A stretch of DNA of 64,000 nt, taken from assembly GCA_049999765.1 (NCBI GenBank), contig JBNGIQ010009122.1:103881-167880 (forward strand), read 5' to 3'. Position numbers and translations under genes: made by a program. Below are positions 33,536 through 46,164 of the stretch, one piece after another (the stretch's first letter is position 1; every line of letters begins with the position of its first letter). The DNA is from Phaeoceros laevis. Taxonomy: Eukaryota; Anthocerotophyta; Anthocerotopsida; Notothyladales. A model generated the notes under the pieces. That model was not told the origin of the DNA and made no database searches. It saw nothing but the letters and a program-made list of their open reading frames with translations.

Positions 33536-34813
33536 TTATTGAAGAAGAGGTTGTGTCTCACTTTGATAACATCTAGCGCCTCCGCCCCTTTGCCCAGCAT
33601 CACCTTGAAAAAACCGACTCAAAGGTTTTAGCTCGTGAACGAGTTCTTCATGAATGACAAGGTGAATACTGGAAGTCTCACGTTTGTGCTTTCCTATCCT
33701 ATTGGCCTGTGTGGGGCAGCAAACCTTGTGCAGGCCTCTAATCAGCCCTAGTTCCGGGTGTCTAGTGGTCCAATTGGAGGTCAACAAGCCGAGTGAACCC
33801 GGAGAGGCAGGTGAACCCGGAGAGAAAGGCACGTGAGGGACCGGAGAGGCAGGCGATAAATCCCATTGCTTCGTGCGGAAATTATAAGCTACCATCCTGC
33901 CATCCTAAATCCTGCCATCTTTAGGATCAAATGAGCACACGTAATGACTCTGCCCGACCATTGGCCAAACAAACTTACGGTTCTCACTAATTGCGAGATG
34001 CCAGCCTCTTGGGGAGCTTGTCTCGTAGACCAGCAAATTGCGCTCCATATCCAGGGACAGGACTACTCCGCCACCCTCCTTACTTTTGGGCAGCACAACA
34101 ATGAGCTTCTCGTCACAAGTGACGAGACGCATCGGATGATAATCCCGTATACTGTACCGTGCTGCGGCCGCTGCCCCAAAATCATACACCAGCCTCCATT
34201 TCCTGTCCTCCAAGTTGAAGCAGACTATGGTCACAGTGTTGGCGGCGCTGACTGACAAAAAGTAGGCATTTCCAAAGAGCACCACAATCGGAACCTGTTC
34301 ATAGCAGCCACCTGAGTCGAGAGAAGATGTCACAGAAGCGCCTAGAAAACAGTCCGGGTCCCCGACTGGGAATCGTAGCCCTCCACACAATGCTCGTGCG
34401 CATCAATATAGGTGATCCTGTAGGCAGCTCCCTCCTCTCCCTCCTCGACTATATCCAGGTGGACGCAGGTGCTCCCCGCCATCCCGGCGCCGTTGTGCTG
34501 GAGCATTGGCGGCAACCATTTGGTGGCGCCTGTCAACGGGTTGCTCACCACCAGCTGCGTTTTTTCAACGGGCCCCTCGCCCCTTGCCTGCGCCACGAGA
34601 CATGTGTCCCTCCCGTGGAAGAAGAGGGTGGGAACTCGTATCCAACGCTTCAACTCTTGGTTGAAATCCACGGAAGGTTGCTTCTTCGAACTCGAAGCGC
34701 TCACCCAAGGCCACTGTGGGAGCATCCATCCATCCTCCGGAGCGAGCTCTGTACTCCCTTAGAAATTCCGGCGAGCTCCCCTCCCGCCTCCATGATTTGC
34801 AAACTGGAAATTT
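33536..34813 (-). pseudogene. F-box/F-box-associated (kelch-like) protein, broken
   Basis: The minus strand keeps the end of an F-box (VCKSWRREGSSPEFL, near 34810) and then an F-box-associated propeller: FFHGRDTCLVAQ, VVSNPLTGATKWLPPM, then FNLEDRKWRLVYDF, KLIVVLPKSK, RNLLVYETSSPRGWHL and YNFRTKQWDL. The frame shifts by one near 34350-34380, after CVEGYDSQSG. Further on a TAG stop at 33907-33905 is produced by a small direct duplication of GGATGGCAGGAT; without it DPKDGRMVAYNF would be continuous. The N-terminal half of the F-box is not found in the 250 bp upstream. Members are SCF ubiquitin-ligase adaptors; this copy looks dead. It is tail to tail with the cysteine synthase gene. Confidence 0.75.
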
Positions 34814-35063
34814 GTAGGCTGCACTGCAGTGTGAGGAAACCTGTGCGGCCGCAGTGCTTCACTAGAGTGCTACACTAGAATTTTCTATATTTGGCTTATG
34901 CTGAACGCCAAATTCATTCGCTAACCGCTAATATATGATTAGCAATACGTTCCCCTAATCAGCTATTCTGATTCCCTCGACGACAAACCCCACTCGAAGC
35001 ACTGGTAATGCGATGTTGCACCACCAGAGGGAACAAATGGGATCTTGAAGAGATGGTTGCGAT

Positions 35064-37576
35064 CTAGGCGTCAACTCGCAACCGATTTTCAAGCTTTGAG
35101 ACGTCCTTGTAGAAAGCCGTGAAATGTTGGCAAGCAAACGCGACGTCACCAACCCCACACATTTCCCGCACACTGTGCATCGAGAGCTGAGGAGCACCTA
35201 CGTCGACAGTTCTGATACCAACCCCGCTGGCCAAAATTGGGCCTATCGTCGACCCACAAGGCATGTCGTTCCGGACCACAAAGTCCTGCAAGGCGAACGG
35301 CTTAAATCCCTTGTTCACCTATCTGCCGAGTAATATCGTGAGGGCAAACACTTTCTGGGGTCCTTACCTGTGTGGGTAGCCCATGTCGTTTACCGAGCTC
35401 TCTGAAGAGGCATGCAGTAATAGCGTTCGTTGCATATCGCTGATTAGCATTATGCTTAATCACAAGCCCCTTGTGCATCTTGGGTTGATGATTCTCCTCA
35501 TGCTTGTCCTGAATTTGCGTCACAAAACATTTCAAATTCCATAAATGGACGGGTCCTCTCCTTAGAGTGGAATGATCCAGCAACAAGTACCAACATTTTC
35601 AAGATACCTGGTAGTTTGGATGCAGGCAATGTGCCATGTCGGCAGATACCAGAAAGCTCTGCTGGATTGCCTGCTCAAGCTGGTCCTGAGCACAAGTACC
35701 CAACAGTGTTCAGATATCTGACGAAGTTTGCATCTGTTTTGAAAGAGAGCTTTGCATGGTATTGTATAGGAAGATCCTTGTCCTTACTAGCAATTTTGAG
35801 CCTTGGAAACTAGTGGTCACCCGTTTCAAAGCGTCAAACATCACAGGCGACCCCGCACCTTGAGCAGAGTCTGATCCGACCTCCTCATGATCAAATAAAG
35901 CCACCATTCTCACACCTACCTCATCCGACAAAGCACCATCACCTGATGTAGAGTCAATAAGAGCCTGCATAGGAGAGCAGAGGGGTATTAAGCTATAAGC
36001 ATTGAACGAATGTGCTGAGCACTCGGCAAAAGAAGCTACACTTGTGACGGATGTTCACCTTCAGAGCGCAGAATGACATGCAGAGGTTGTCCAGCCGCCC
36101 CGAGAAGATGAACTCTTTCAAAGCACCACCAATAGCACTTGGTTGGGTATCACAGACTTGCAGCTCAAAGTCACAAATCTCCCCAGGCTCACACCCAACC
36201 TTGGAGGAAAGGAGCTGCAATTACCACAGACGAGATGCTCAAATACCACAACAAGGAATCAACCCATTCCATGTCCAAAATACCCATCAAAGGCTGATTG
36301 GTGCCTCGAAAGTCTTCAAAAACTCTTGCCTCCAGCAGAATAGGGTGGTGCCTGGCGTCATCCAAATCCTCCGCTTTCGCTGATTTGATCTTGCCTGACT
36401 TCTCATCGGAGACATCACTGGCATCAGCTGTCTCATCTGATCCAAGCTTGGTTACCTCAGCCTGCCAGCAAACCTCAATCCAGGGTATGTTTGCATCTCA
36501 GCTAAATTGAGGCATCACTAAGACAGGTATCAGGCAGCTACCTTGATGGCAGTCGCCAATACTGGAGCAAGATGGAGCTGTGTGTTGACTTTGAACCCCT
36601 CACTCACTGATCTGCTTTCAATTGTCACCATTTACATCAAAATGTATCACTTTAACATGCAAGTTTTTTTCGTTTTAATCAAGGTCACAGATCTTGTTTA
36701 GTTGGAGACTTCACTTGTCCAAATGGATTGCCAAAGTTGGTATCCGAAGGATTGGATCCTTCAAATTGACGAGTTCATGAGAATATCGGACTCTTTCCAG
36801 AGCAGGAGGGTCCCCTGCTCCCTCCTCAACTCTTTTGATCACCACACGCCCCGCAATGGTCAAATCCCGATCAAACCAAGTGTGCCACAAACCACCACCA
36901 TATGTTTGCACTCCAACTTCCAGGAAACCACCTTTCAAGACCTTCAAAACAGTTTGGAATAAGAGAGCTAGGCATCACAGAATTCTGAGCTATGGTCTGG
37001 AAGATTATTAATGAACCCTGCCAAGCTCTAGGGACAAAAAATGCCGATACCTTGGTTTTGGGTTTTAGCTTCGGACATGGGCTGTCTGTGTGCGCCCCTA
37101 TGATATAGAATCCATTACCAGCCGCGTACCTGCCATTCCCATCAAAGTCTCAGGGAAGTAACCACCACATCAGAAGCTTCAAACATAAGCCAGAAATATG
37201 AGAATTCGGTATAGTGAAGCTTTTAGGAATTTACTTTTGACCTATGGCGAATGCCAGGATAGTGGAAAAATTGCGAGTGAAGAAATATTTCCCCCCCGCT
37301 TTTAGGGCCCATGTCTCCCTCTCAGAAATCTGCTGAAACCCAGCCGCTTGCAGTCGAGCTTTGGCTTCGTCTGAACACCCAGTGAACCATACTTGCCTAC
37401 AGTCAGCATACCCAGTGCTGCTCTGCACTTCGGCCTTTCTCCATTTTCCCGGCTTCACCAGCTAATTCACTCGTCGAAAACTTAAACCTGAGATTTCACT
37501 TACCAACTGCATGGAAAGGAGTTGGGGAAGCGTTCAGAAAATCCAAAAGCTCCTTCGCAATTTCAATCTCCGCCAT
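35064..37576 (-). CDS. aspartyl aminopeptidase (M18 family)
   Basis: A cytosolic zinc metallopeptidase that removes N-terminal Asp/Glu, as a large oligomer. Eleven exons were traced: 37576-37504, 37370-37235, 37129-37051, 36941-36715, 36611-36542, 36461-36330, 36214-36059, 35964-35788, 35670-35608, 35508-35368 and 35285-35064, for 491 residues. Metal-site blocks are present: [13 protein letters not shown] (first His and Asp), [18 protein letters not shown] (Glu pair and Asp), [13 protein letters not shown] and [12 protein letters not shown] (last His). [13 protein letters not shown] and [13 protein letters not shown] also match. Intron 6 best fits homologues if it starts with GC (HHPILLE joined to LLSSKVG); a GT donor two codons later is an alternative. 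Its start is 182 bp from THADA. Confidence 0.93.
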
Positions 37577-37758
37577 TGCATGAATTTGCATCCACCAGCT
37601 TGCGCATCCGACACAGACCTAACCCTAGAGCCCTACGACAAGGATAGGAATCAGGAAGCCCTAACCTACGGTCACGGAAGTTCCTTGTTGTCCGGAGTAT
37701 GCCTTCAAACTATACTTCCGTTCGCTCTTCAATAGCTGCACCCATGTGATCCAACACT
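37577..37758. promoter_or_regulatory. 182-bp divergent promoter, aminopeptidase / THADA
   Basis: The two start codons are 182 bp apart in opposite directions, so the promoters are shared or overlap. No clear core-promoter motif is visible. Confidence 0.5.
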
Positions 37759-40700
37759 ATGGCGACTAAGTGGAGAGCTCAGCAAAGGCGCAAACGTTGG
37801 ACGGATCGGGCACTGTCTCTCCCTTCGTCTGCCGATCATGATTTGGAGGCACTTCGTTCTGCCGAGCAGGCAGAAGTCGCTGCTTTTGGTGACAGCTTGA
37901 TGGAATTCATTCAGCTTCCAACTACCTTTGCGCAGCTAGCTGCAGCGAAACGCCTGTCGGACAAGCTCCTGGCATTGGCTACATGCTACGACAAGGAGCA
38001 GGTTCTCGGACGGGGGCTTCAGCTGTACGTGGAGCTATTGTTCGGAGAAAATTCCAGGCCGCTGCACAAGGGTCTGCTCACCGTCTTTCTGCACCAATTC
38101 CCTGGCGACAAAGCCGAGGTTCTGAAGGCAGCCTTCTTGCAAGGCTGTGTCGAGTATGGAGCTGGAGGTGTGAAGGAGCGTCGTTTCTCGCTGGCGCGAC
38201 TTGCAACTTCTATGGCCAATTTGCCGCAAAAGTCCATTCTAATGCGGGCGGTGGTAGAGCATTGCGTGAGGGTGATTGTGCCGACTCTCTGCCAAGATGT
38301 TGGGGCTGTTCTGACTCATACTAAGAAAGGCGGGCGTCCAACGCCCAAGATTATGGAGGAATGTCAGGATTCTATGTCGGCATTGTACTATTTTCTTCAA
38401 AATTATTCTCATTGCTTCAGGTGCCCTGAAGAACTCTCCTCCCGTAGCTCCAGTGATATTGAGACTGTCAGTTGTGATACAGACAATGGCATTGACGAGA
38501 GGTGTAAGGAATTGGATAAAGTGTATCTGGCAGCGGTGGAGACAATTCTGTCAGTGCTGCAGAGCACGGCATTGTCCCGTGACAGTGTGGTTGGCGCAGG
38601 AGTGGCTTTATGTGCCGCTGCGCAGATTAGACTGTCTCCTCAATTTCTTGCATTGATGTTTGCAAACGCTGCTTTCCCAACAGAAATTTCCCGGTTTGCT
38701 CTACTTTCTGAAGAGCATGGTTTGTTGTCTCAGGGTAAGCGGGGTATGCTGGAGCTTGCAATCCATGAGCTGCGAGGAAGCAGTCTGGCCAAAGAGATTG
38801 ATCAGTTCACCGAGTTTGGGAAGCTGTGCCTGTTTCGGGGTCTGCTCACAGGTATTGCAAGATCGGCCTTGAATGCAAACCTCTTATGCATCCAGAACGA
38901 GGCAACAAGTGAGACCGAACTTGCCGTGACGCCCATCGCATCACCTTTGGGAGATCGGACGTGGAAGATATGGACGCTCCTGTACGATGGAATTCTGCCT
39001 ACTCTTTGCAGACTGTGTGAGGGATCTATGGACAGCCATTTCAAGTTTCACACTGTTACTGCTATGCAAATCTGTCTGCAGCAGATAAAAGCTTCTATTT
39101 TGGGGCGCGTGACCGTTTTGGCAGCTGAGGGATTCTCTCAGGCTGCAGTACGACATCAGTTAACTATTCAGGACTACGAACCTCTTCCACCCTCTATGGT
39201 TGGGGAGGTTCTGAGAATTGTTTGGAATAACTGGGAGGATCCCCTTACTCAGACTGTCAAGCAAGTACAGATTGTATTTGACTTGCTCATAGATGTGCAG
39301 TTAGTGTACCTTCCTCTGAGAGCCGACCTTAGTTTGGATGCAAAGCAAGCCAGGACAACGATCTCATCAAAAGGTAATGATGTCGGCTTGGTTGGGCAGC
39401 TGGCTGGAAATATCATACCGCTAGAGTCCGATCATGAGTTGGATGTTTCTGCTAATGGTGTTGTGGAAGAGTTGGGGTACACCTTGCAAAGTCGCTCAGA
39501 TGGTGAGGATTCTGGAGCTAGCACCGGAACACAGCAGTTTCTGATTAACATTGCGATTGACCTGCTGTCAGTTGGTGGACACAGGAAAGGCCGCTATGTG
39601 CCGCTTGCATCTCTTGGTCAACGTGTGGGGGCGCTAAAGCTGCTAGAAATTAGTCCATCTCTTCTTTTTGAGACCATTTTTGCTCTTGGGGATGATGATG
39701 TTTGCTGCTCTGCCAGCTCCTTCTTGAAGTCTTTTCTTGAGCGTCTGAGAGAGGAGCACTGGACTTTGGAAGGCGTTACAGAGGGCAGCTTAGCATTCAG
39801 GAGACTGTGGGTACCACCCATTCTTGCAGGACTGGCTTCAGGCAACCCTAGATTGCGAAGTAATCTTAACATTTATGCCCTCCCTGTTGCATTAGAGATT
39901 GACCCTGACGCTGTACTGCCCATGCTGGATTTGGTGTTGAAGAACGCTGAAGCTGAGTCGCCGCAAGTCACAAGGTCTAAAGTGTCTGAGGTCGACATTC
40001 ACAGAACTTCTTATTGGCAACAGGATGAACTCGGAGAAGTTGAGGCGTTAACTATGGAACAGTATGTAGCAACACTTGTTTCAATCTTGAAGGTGGCCCG
40101 ATCACTAGCACTGATTGAGGGGGAGATTTTGCTGAACGGAACAGAAGTACACCAGCCTGCTCCTTTGGAAGCAGAAGATAAAGAAAGCATTGGAATTATG
40201 AGCCCTTGTTCAGCAGTTTTTAGGATAAGGGGTCAGCAAATCTGTGTACCCATGGTGTTGCTTGAATCAGCAGTGAGCCATCTGGAGGATGGTGTGCGTG
40301 TGAATGTGGCTGAGCTTTTGTGCCTAAGTCCCAAGACTGCATCTATGCCATCGCCATTAGAGTTACAATTGTTGCGAATTGCTATGCCTCTGAATATGCG
40401 CTGCTCATCTACAGGATTTCGCATGAAGTGGATAAGTCTATTGAAGAAATTTTTTCTCCGAGTTCGTACTGCTGTGGAGCGGCAGCAAAAACTTGACCAT
40501 GATTGCTCCAAAAGGCTGGTCAAAGCTGGTAAGCCCATGCATCATCCTGTTAGGACAAAGGCATCTGCAACAGAGTTGCGAATCCTCACAGTCTTTGATG
40601 CTGAAGACATGGAGCTTAGTAGCGGAGTAACTGTGGAAAGTATGCAACAGTTCATGCAATGGTTGACTCAGCTTGTTGTATCCTCACTGTATCCATCTGC

Positions 40701-43700
40701 TCCTTATGAGCGCAGGAGCATGGCTATGGAAATCTTAAATGCCATCATTGATGTCTGGAGCTTGTCTGATACCTCTGCTCAAAGGTTTGGACGTTACACA
40801 TCCTCACCTTTTCTGCGGAATGCTTTCTCACCATACACCAGGGCACTTCTATCACCAGAAACCACCTCCGTTGTTTTTACATCTGTAGTTGATAGTTGGG
40901 ACAGACTCAGGGAGGGTGCTTTTAAAGTTCTCACACAATATCCAACTCCTCTCCCGGGGTTGGATACTGAACACGCTGTTGAGGTCGTGCTAGTTTGGGT
41001 GAAAGAGCTGGTTAGAAGCCCTCGTGTCAGAGAAAGTGATGCTGGGGCCCTCGCCTTACGGCTGATTTTCCAGAAATATGTATGTGAACTTGGGTGGACA
41101 GTAAAATTGCATCCAGAGCCTCGTGTTGTCAACCAGGAAAAAGCCTTTGCAGAAAAAGTGTCCGAATCAGTGACCCGAAGAGTCGGGGAAGCAATTGGCA
41201 AGTACATAGAGTCACTTAACGATTGGCTGGAATTTGGAATTGGGGAGGGCGACACAAATCTTGTCAAAGCTTGTGAGCAGAGCTTTGTGCATGGTGTGTT
41301 GCTTGCCCTTCGATACACCATGGAGGAGCTGGATTTCTCATCCACAGCCGTTCAGACTTCTTCCCTGACTATCCGTAATGCCCTTCATAGACTTCTTGGG
41401 CTCCTTTTACGAGTCACTGCCCTGGCTTTGTGGGTAGTATCTGCAGATGCACTAAACATACAAGAAAGGTTTGCTTTGAGCCCTCTGGATGAACTGATCA
41501 GCTTTGACATAGGCACTAACAATAGGGAGTGTGTTAGCCATCACGAAAGAGAAGACGCGGAAGATACAGCTTGCACGGAGGGTTTAGCACCAGTAGAGCA
41601 AATGGTGATGGTGGGGTGCTGGCTTTCTATGAAGGAGGTACATGTTCCAGCATTTGACCTAAATATTTCACCTTAGTGGCTGCTTATCATCTGCCCTGTT
41701 AGTTGATTGTGGCTAGACATGTTTTTCATTCTGATCCTTCTCCAGGTAAGTCTTGTTCTGGGCTCCATTGCCCGACGAGTGCCTCTACCTGGTTCAACCT
41801 TTGAAGAGTCAAGTATGCACCAACAGTACAGTGCTGTGGAGAATTTGCTGCAGATGGATAATTCCTCAGATGGCGGTATCATGCTAGACACCAAGCAGCT
41901 AGAAAGCATTGGGCAACACTTTTTGCAGGTTCTGCTTTCTATGAAGCATAACGGTGCTATTGACAAGACAAGGGCTGGTTTTACTGCCCTTTGTGATCGA
42001 CTTCTGCGCTCTACTGATCCAAGGTAAGACAATTGCCAACCAATGCTGAAGGTTTAGGTCTCGTCAAAATCCTGCTGAAGTATTCTGACATGAATGGGTT
42101 TCGTCTAGGTTGAATGCAATGCCAGAAATATGGCTAAAGCAGCTTATTGAACACACGGGCGCCAAGGGACAGACTGTTGATGACCTTCTTCGAAGAAGTG
42201 CAGGCATCCCAGCCGCATTTCTTGCATTGTTTCTGTCCGAGCCAGATGGTGCACCAAAGAAGCTGCTCCCTGCTGCCATGAGGTGGATAATTACAACTGC
42301 AAATAATTTTTTATCAAAGCCATCCGAATGTAGAGAGGCTGATACAGCTCAAGAGAATGGTGGCAGCATTGGTTATGGCGCTGAGGTTGAGGAAAAGTTC
42401 TCCCAAAGAAACCAAAGTATGACCTCTGAAGAGATTCTTATGAGTTCTGAAGAGATTCCAAAGGCTCTTAAAGAGCGCAATGAGGGTGTGGTCCCTGCTG
42501 TTCACTGTTTCAACGTGATGAGAGTAGCCTTTCATGATACCAACCTCGCAACAGATACTTCAGGATTCTGTGCTGAGGGTCTAGTAACGGCTATCCAGGC
42601 GTTTTCGTCACGACATTGGGAAGTGCGAAACAGTGCAACACTGGCATTTACGGCACTTGTACACCGCACAATCGGGTTCCTGAATGTGTACAAGCGTGAG
42701 TCAGCACGGCGTGCAATCACTGGATTTGAGTTTTTTCACAGGTAACTTAGGTTTACTCCATGTTGTCTTGAAATTCCTGCTCAGCTCTGCTCTTTGTTGG
42801 TCGTTGTAGTATACTTTTCTTTTCTTCTCTCTGCAACTAAATGCTAAGTTCGTTAAGTGTAAAGAAACTGTCTGGGTGTTCGTTTGCAGGTATCCTGTGT
42901 TGCATCCATTCTTGTTGCAGGAGTTGCAGTTTGCGACTTGGCAGTTAGAGAATGGACCAACTTCTGCAGAAAATGGAGGCAGGTTAGCTAGCAAGCTTCA
43001 CCCAAGCTTGGGTCCAGTTCTGTTGATTCTATCTCGGCTGAAGCCATCTTTGATCAGTAGCAATGCTGAAGATTGGTTGAGCCCTGCAGCTTTCATGCCT
43101 TATATAATGCGCTGTGCTACCCAATGTAATCAACAAGTACGAGTCCTTGCTTCTCGGGCATTGGCACCGCTTGTTGGCACAGAGCACCTCCTTGAAGTAT
43201 TGGAGGGGTTGGCTGAAAGTTTGCCTCAGATGCCAAAAAGCCAGAGTCAAGGCATAAGTGGTTCCTCGTTTGCCAATGGACCCTTCTCATTCAATGCTGT
43301 CCATGGTGTTCTTCTTCAAGTATATGTGCTCCTAATTTCAAACTGTCTTGGCCTTCCGGATTTAGAACAGAGGTCAAAGGTTATCAACAAGGTAGCTATA
43401 GCTATTGAAAAAAGATTGTGGCTAGGTTCTGTTACTCTCTGTGGTTGCTACTTGGTGGTGAGGGGGTTTTTGCAGATGTTAGATGGTCTACTGGAAGTGG
43501 AAAGGAGCTGTCACAAGGCAGCAGGTAGACAAAGTTTGCTTTTCAATCGACTGGATGCATCGCTGTTACAGCTCTGTGCCGAGTGCTTAAGCTATGACAA
43601 GACTGAGCATAAAGGTTTTGTAGATTCATGTCGTGTGATTTTGCGGGAGGGGGCTGCTCGTATGTACTTCACAAGCGGTCTCTCCAGGTGGTCCCCTATG

Positions 43701-45563
43701 AAACAATGTGTAGATGGTTATCTAGGTGATACTGGCTTAGTAGGGGTAGGGGAGGCTAGAGCAACCTATCTGCAGCAACTGCCTCAACCTACCTTCAGCA
43801 TGTTCACAGCAAACCTAAGGAGAGCTCTTTGTGATAACATGTATGAAGTGCGGTTTGCGACCTTGAAGGTCCTGAAGAACTTCTTCAAGACTGTGCTGGT
43901 TGATTGTAAAAGTGCTGAAAAAAGATTGCAAGTTTGTGAATCATATACCAGGCTGTTGCAACCATTGCTGAAGGAACGCCTAGATGTAGAAAGTCATCCA
44001 GGTTGCACCCGTCTTATTTTAGGAGTCTTCTATTGTTGGAGTGAGGTTTCTGTGTACAGAGGGGTTAGTTGGGAACCTGTGGAAACACGGGTTTCATGCG
44101 AGCTGTTGGCAAACTCTGTATGGGGCCAAGGGCTTTCTGCGCTCACATTGTTGGGCAGGTTATTGGTGGTTTATGAAGGATCAAGGCAAGCTAAAACAAA
44201 AGAAGTGGTTTTGCGTTGTCTAGGTGGGTGCATTAGGCAGATTGTTCTCCACAGAAGGCGGTTCAACGACTTGCATTTGTCAACAAATACTACTTGCAGT
44301 CACCTGGGCAATCCGGCTGCTGGTAATGGGAAATGGGAGGAACTGTGTGCTGCAAAGCAACACCCTGATGCAAGTTCCCCCCTCAGCTCAAAAAGTATTA
44401 GGACTACCTTTGATGTGTTTGTAGGACTCCTTGCAAAGCATAGTGACGCAAGCGAAGGTGTCAAATTCCGTCGTGCTACTGCAGATGCTATTGTAGCTTC
44501 CAGGCTGCTAGAAGAGGTCCAATGGGTTGGATTGTCGCTTCAGAGTCTGTGGTCACACAATTCAGCAACTGAGGATTTGGAATGGTATGCAAAGGGCATT
44601 TTGGATGTTTGGTCTATAGCTGTGAAGCTGTTGGAGGATGAAGATCAGGAACTTAGACATAAGCTGTCGCAATCTATAATACAAATTGTAGCTTCCTCAG
44701 AAAGTCCAAAGGGACCACGTAAGTGCAGATCATATGCAACACCTGCCCAAGTTGAGAGAGTTGTCCAGTTGAGCTTCGATTTCCTTTCAGCGCATTTTGG
44801 ATCCTGGACTGCTTATTGGGACTACCTCTCTGACTTCATTCTCAGAGCAGTCAACACGGGTGATGGTGTTGATCTGGTGCGGCGCCTGTTTGATAAGGAG
44901 CTAGACAACCACCATGAGGAAGAGCTATGTTTTGTGCAGCTTAGCTGCTTGCACCTCAACAGGATGTTGCACAAATGTGGGGCAGATATAGAGGAGTTTC
45001 AGTCAGCTCCCCCAAAATCTTTCTTGCAGTGTCAGATGGGCAATGAAGAGTCAACTGCTGCTGGAAGCCTCCTCTCTGGTCAGAAACCCTCTACTATGAG
45101 CAATACCCTTTGCATCTGTCCTTCGTCCCGTGGATTGCAGTGTGTAGAATCTGCATCTGCGGCAGCTCAAGCTGCAAAACTCTGGGCAGACAACTGGAGA
45201 CGTCGTTTGCTGATGCAGGCACACCATCATGTCAAAGCCAGTATGCAGCTACAGGGAAGCATGCATTGGTTGGGAGGCGTCACCAATCATCAGGATGCTT
45301 TCAAACCCTTATATCGCAGCTTGCTGGGACTTCTCACAGTTGCAGGGCCTTCAATTGGGCAGGAGGAGCAAGTGTTGACGGGGCTGCTTGAGCTGACCGA
45401 TCTGCTGAAACAATTGCCCCTGAACCCTCTCATCTCTAACACCCATTTTGCATTACTTGCAACTTGTCAAAGACACTTAAAGGCTGGTTTAGGTGTTCCA
45501 GAATTCAGGACGTTCATGGGGAGTGCGTTTATGGAAGGATTCGAGCCCCTTTTCCTTCTCTGA
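37759..45563 (+). CDS. THADA: THADA/Trm732-like HEAT-repeat protein (DUF2428)
   Basis: A very large alpha-solenoid protein. In yeast Trm732 partners the methyltransferase Trm7 to make 2'-O-methylcytidine at tRNA position 32; the animal relative is THADA. Four exons (37759-41637, 41746-42023, 42109-42741, 42890-45563) total 7464 nt for 2487 residues. It starts MATKWRAQQRRKRWTDRALS as plant relatives do. The DUF2428 region spans the exon 1-2 joint: MVGCWLSMKE, VSLVLGSIARRVPLPGS, then IGQHFLQVLLSMKHNGAIDKTR, FTALCDRLL and RSAGIPAAFLALF. Further HEAT-like parts follow (RHWEVRNSATLAFTALVHR, NMYEVRFATLKVLKNFF). Exon 2 begins directly with GTAAGT after the acceptor AG. No partner methyltransferase is in this window. 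Confidence 0.93.
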
Positions 45564-46164
45564 CTGCCTTGATTGACATGGATTGAGAGAATGGGAGAGT
45601 CCAGGGCTGCACGACAGATGGCTAAGTGGAGGCGTGCGTTTGAACCAGATGACGGTAAAGGTGACACGGTACTCACGGCTCTCACGCAGGTCACAGCATT
45701 TGCCAACACGTGCATCCAGCTGCCTTTTTGGCAAACAGCGGCATTCTTTGAGGGGTAGTCTACATCCTTTAACAGTGTTACGCGCCATCTCCATTCATTC
45801 TCCGCACCAAAATAGCGTAGGCCGTGTCACAGTACTGGTTCGTCATTTTGCTGCGGTCACAGCTCACTCATGAGCTGAAATGCGCTGAGTAACAACTAAA
45901 TTTACAGAAAAAATTGGTAAAGTTGCTGCGGCACAATTTCCGTAGCACCAGACTACATGGCATACGGCCCCTAGGCTAATACCAGATTCATCATTCATCG
46001 CAGAGAAAATTCAATCTTGTTAAAACGCAAAATTTTCCAATCTCGGTTATCTTTAGCTACCTGGCCCCTATTTATACGGTACAACGGACGCATGTAGATC
46101 TTAGTCAATGGAAACGCATTTCTGATCGGATGAAACGTGTTTCTTCTCCAGCGGAAGGGCAAGT
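45564..46164. other. THADA 3' end and IBR5 promoter region
   Basis: Both genes point right. Only short frames occur here, and no repeat or RNA gene is seen. Confidence 0.5.
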
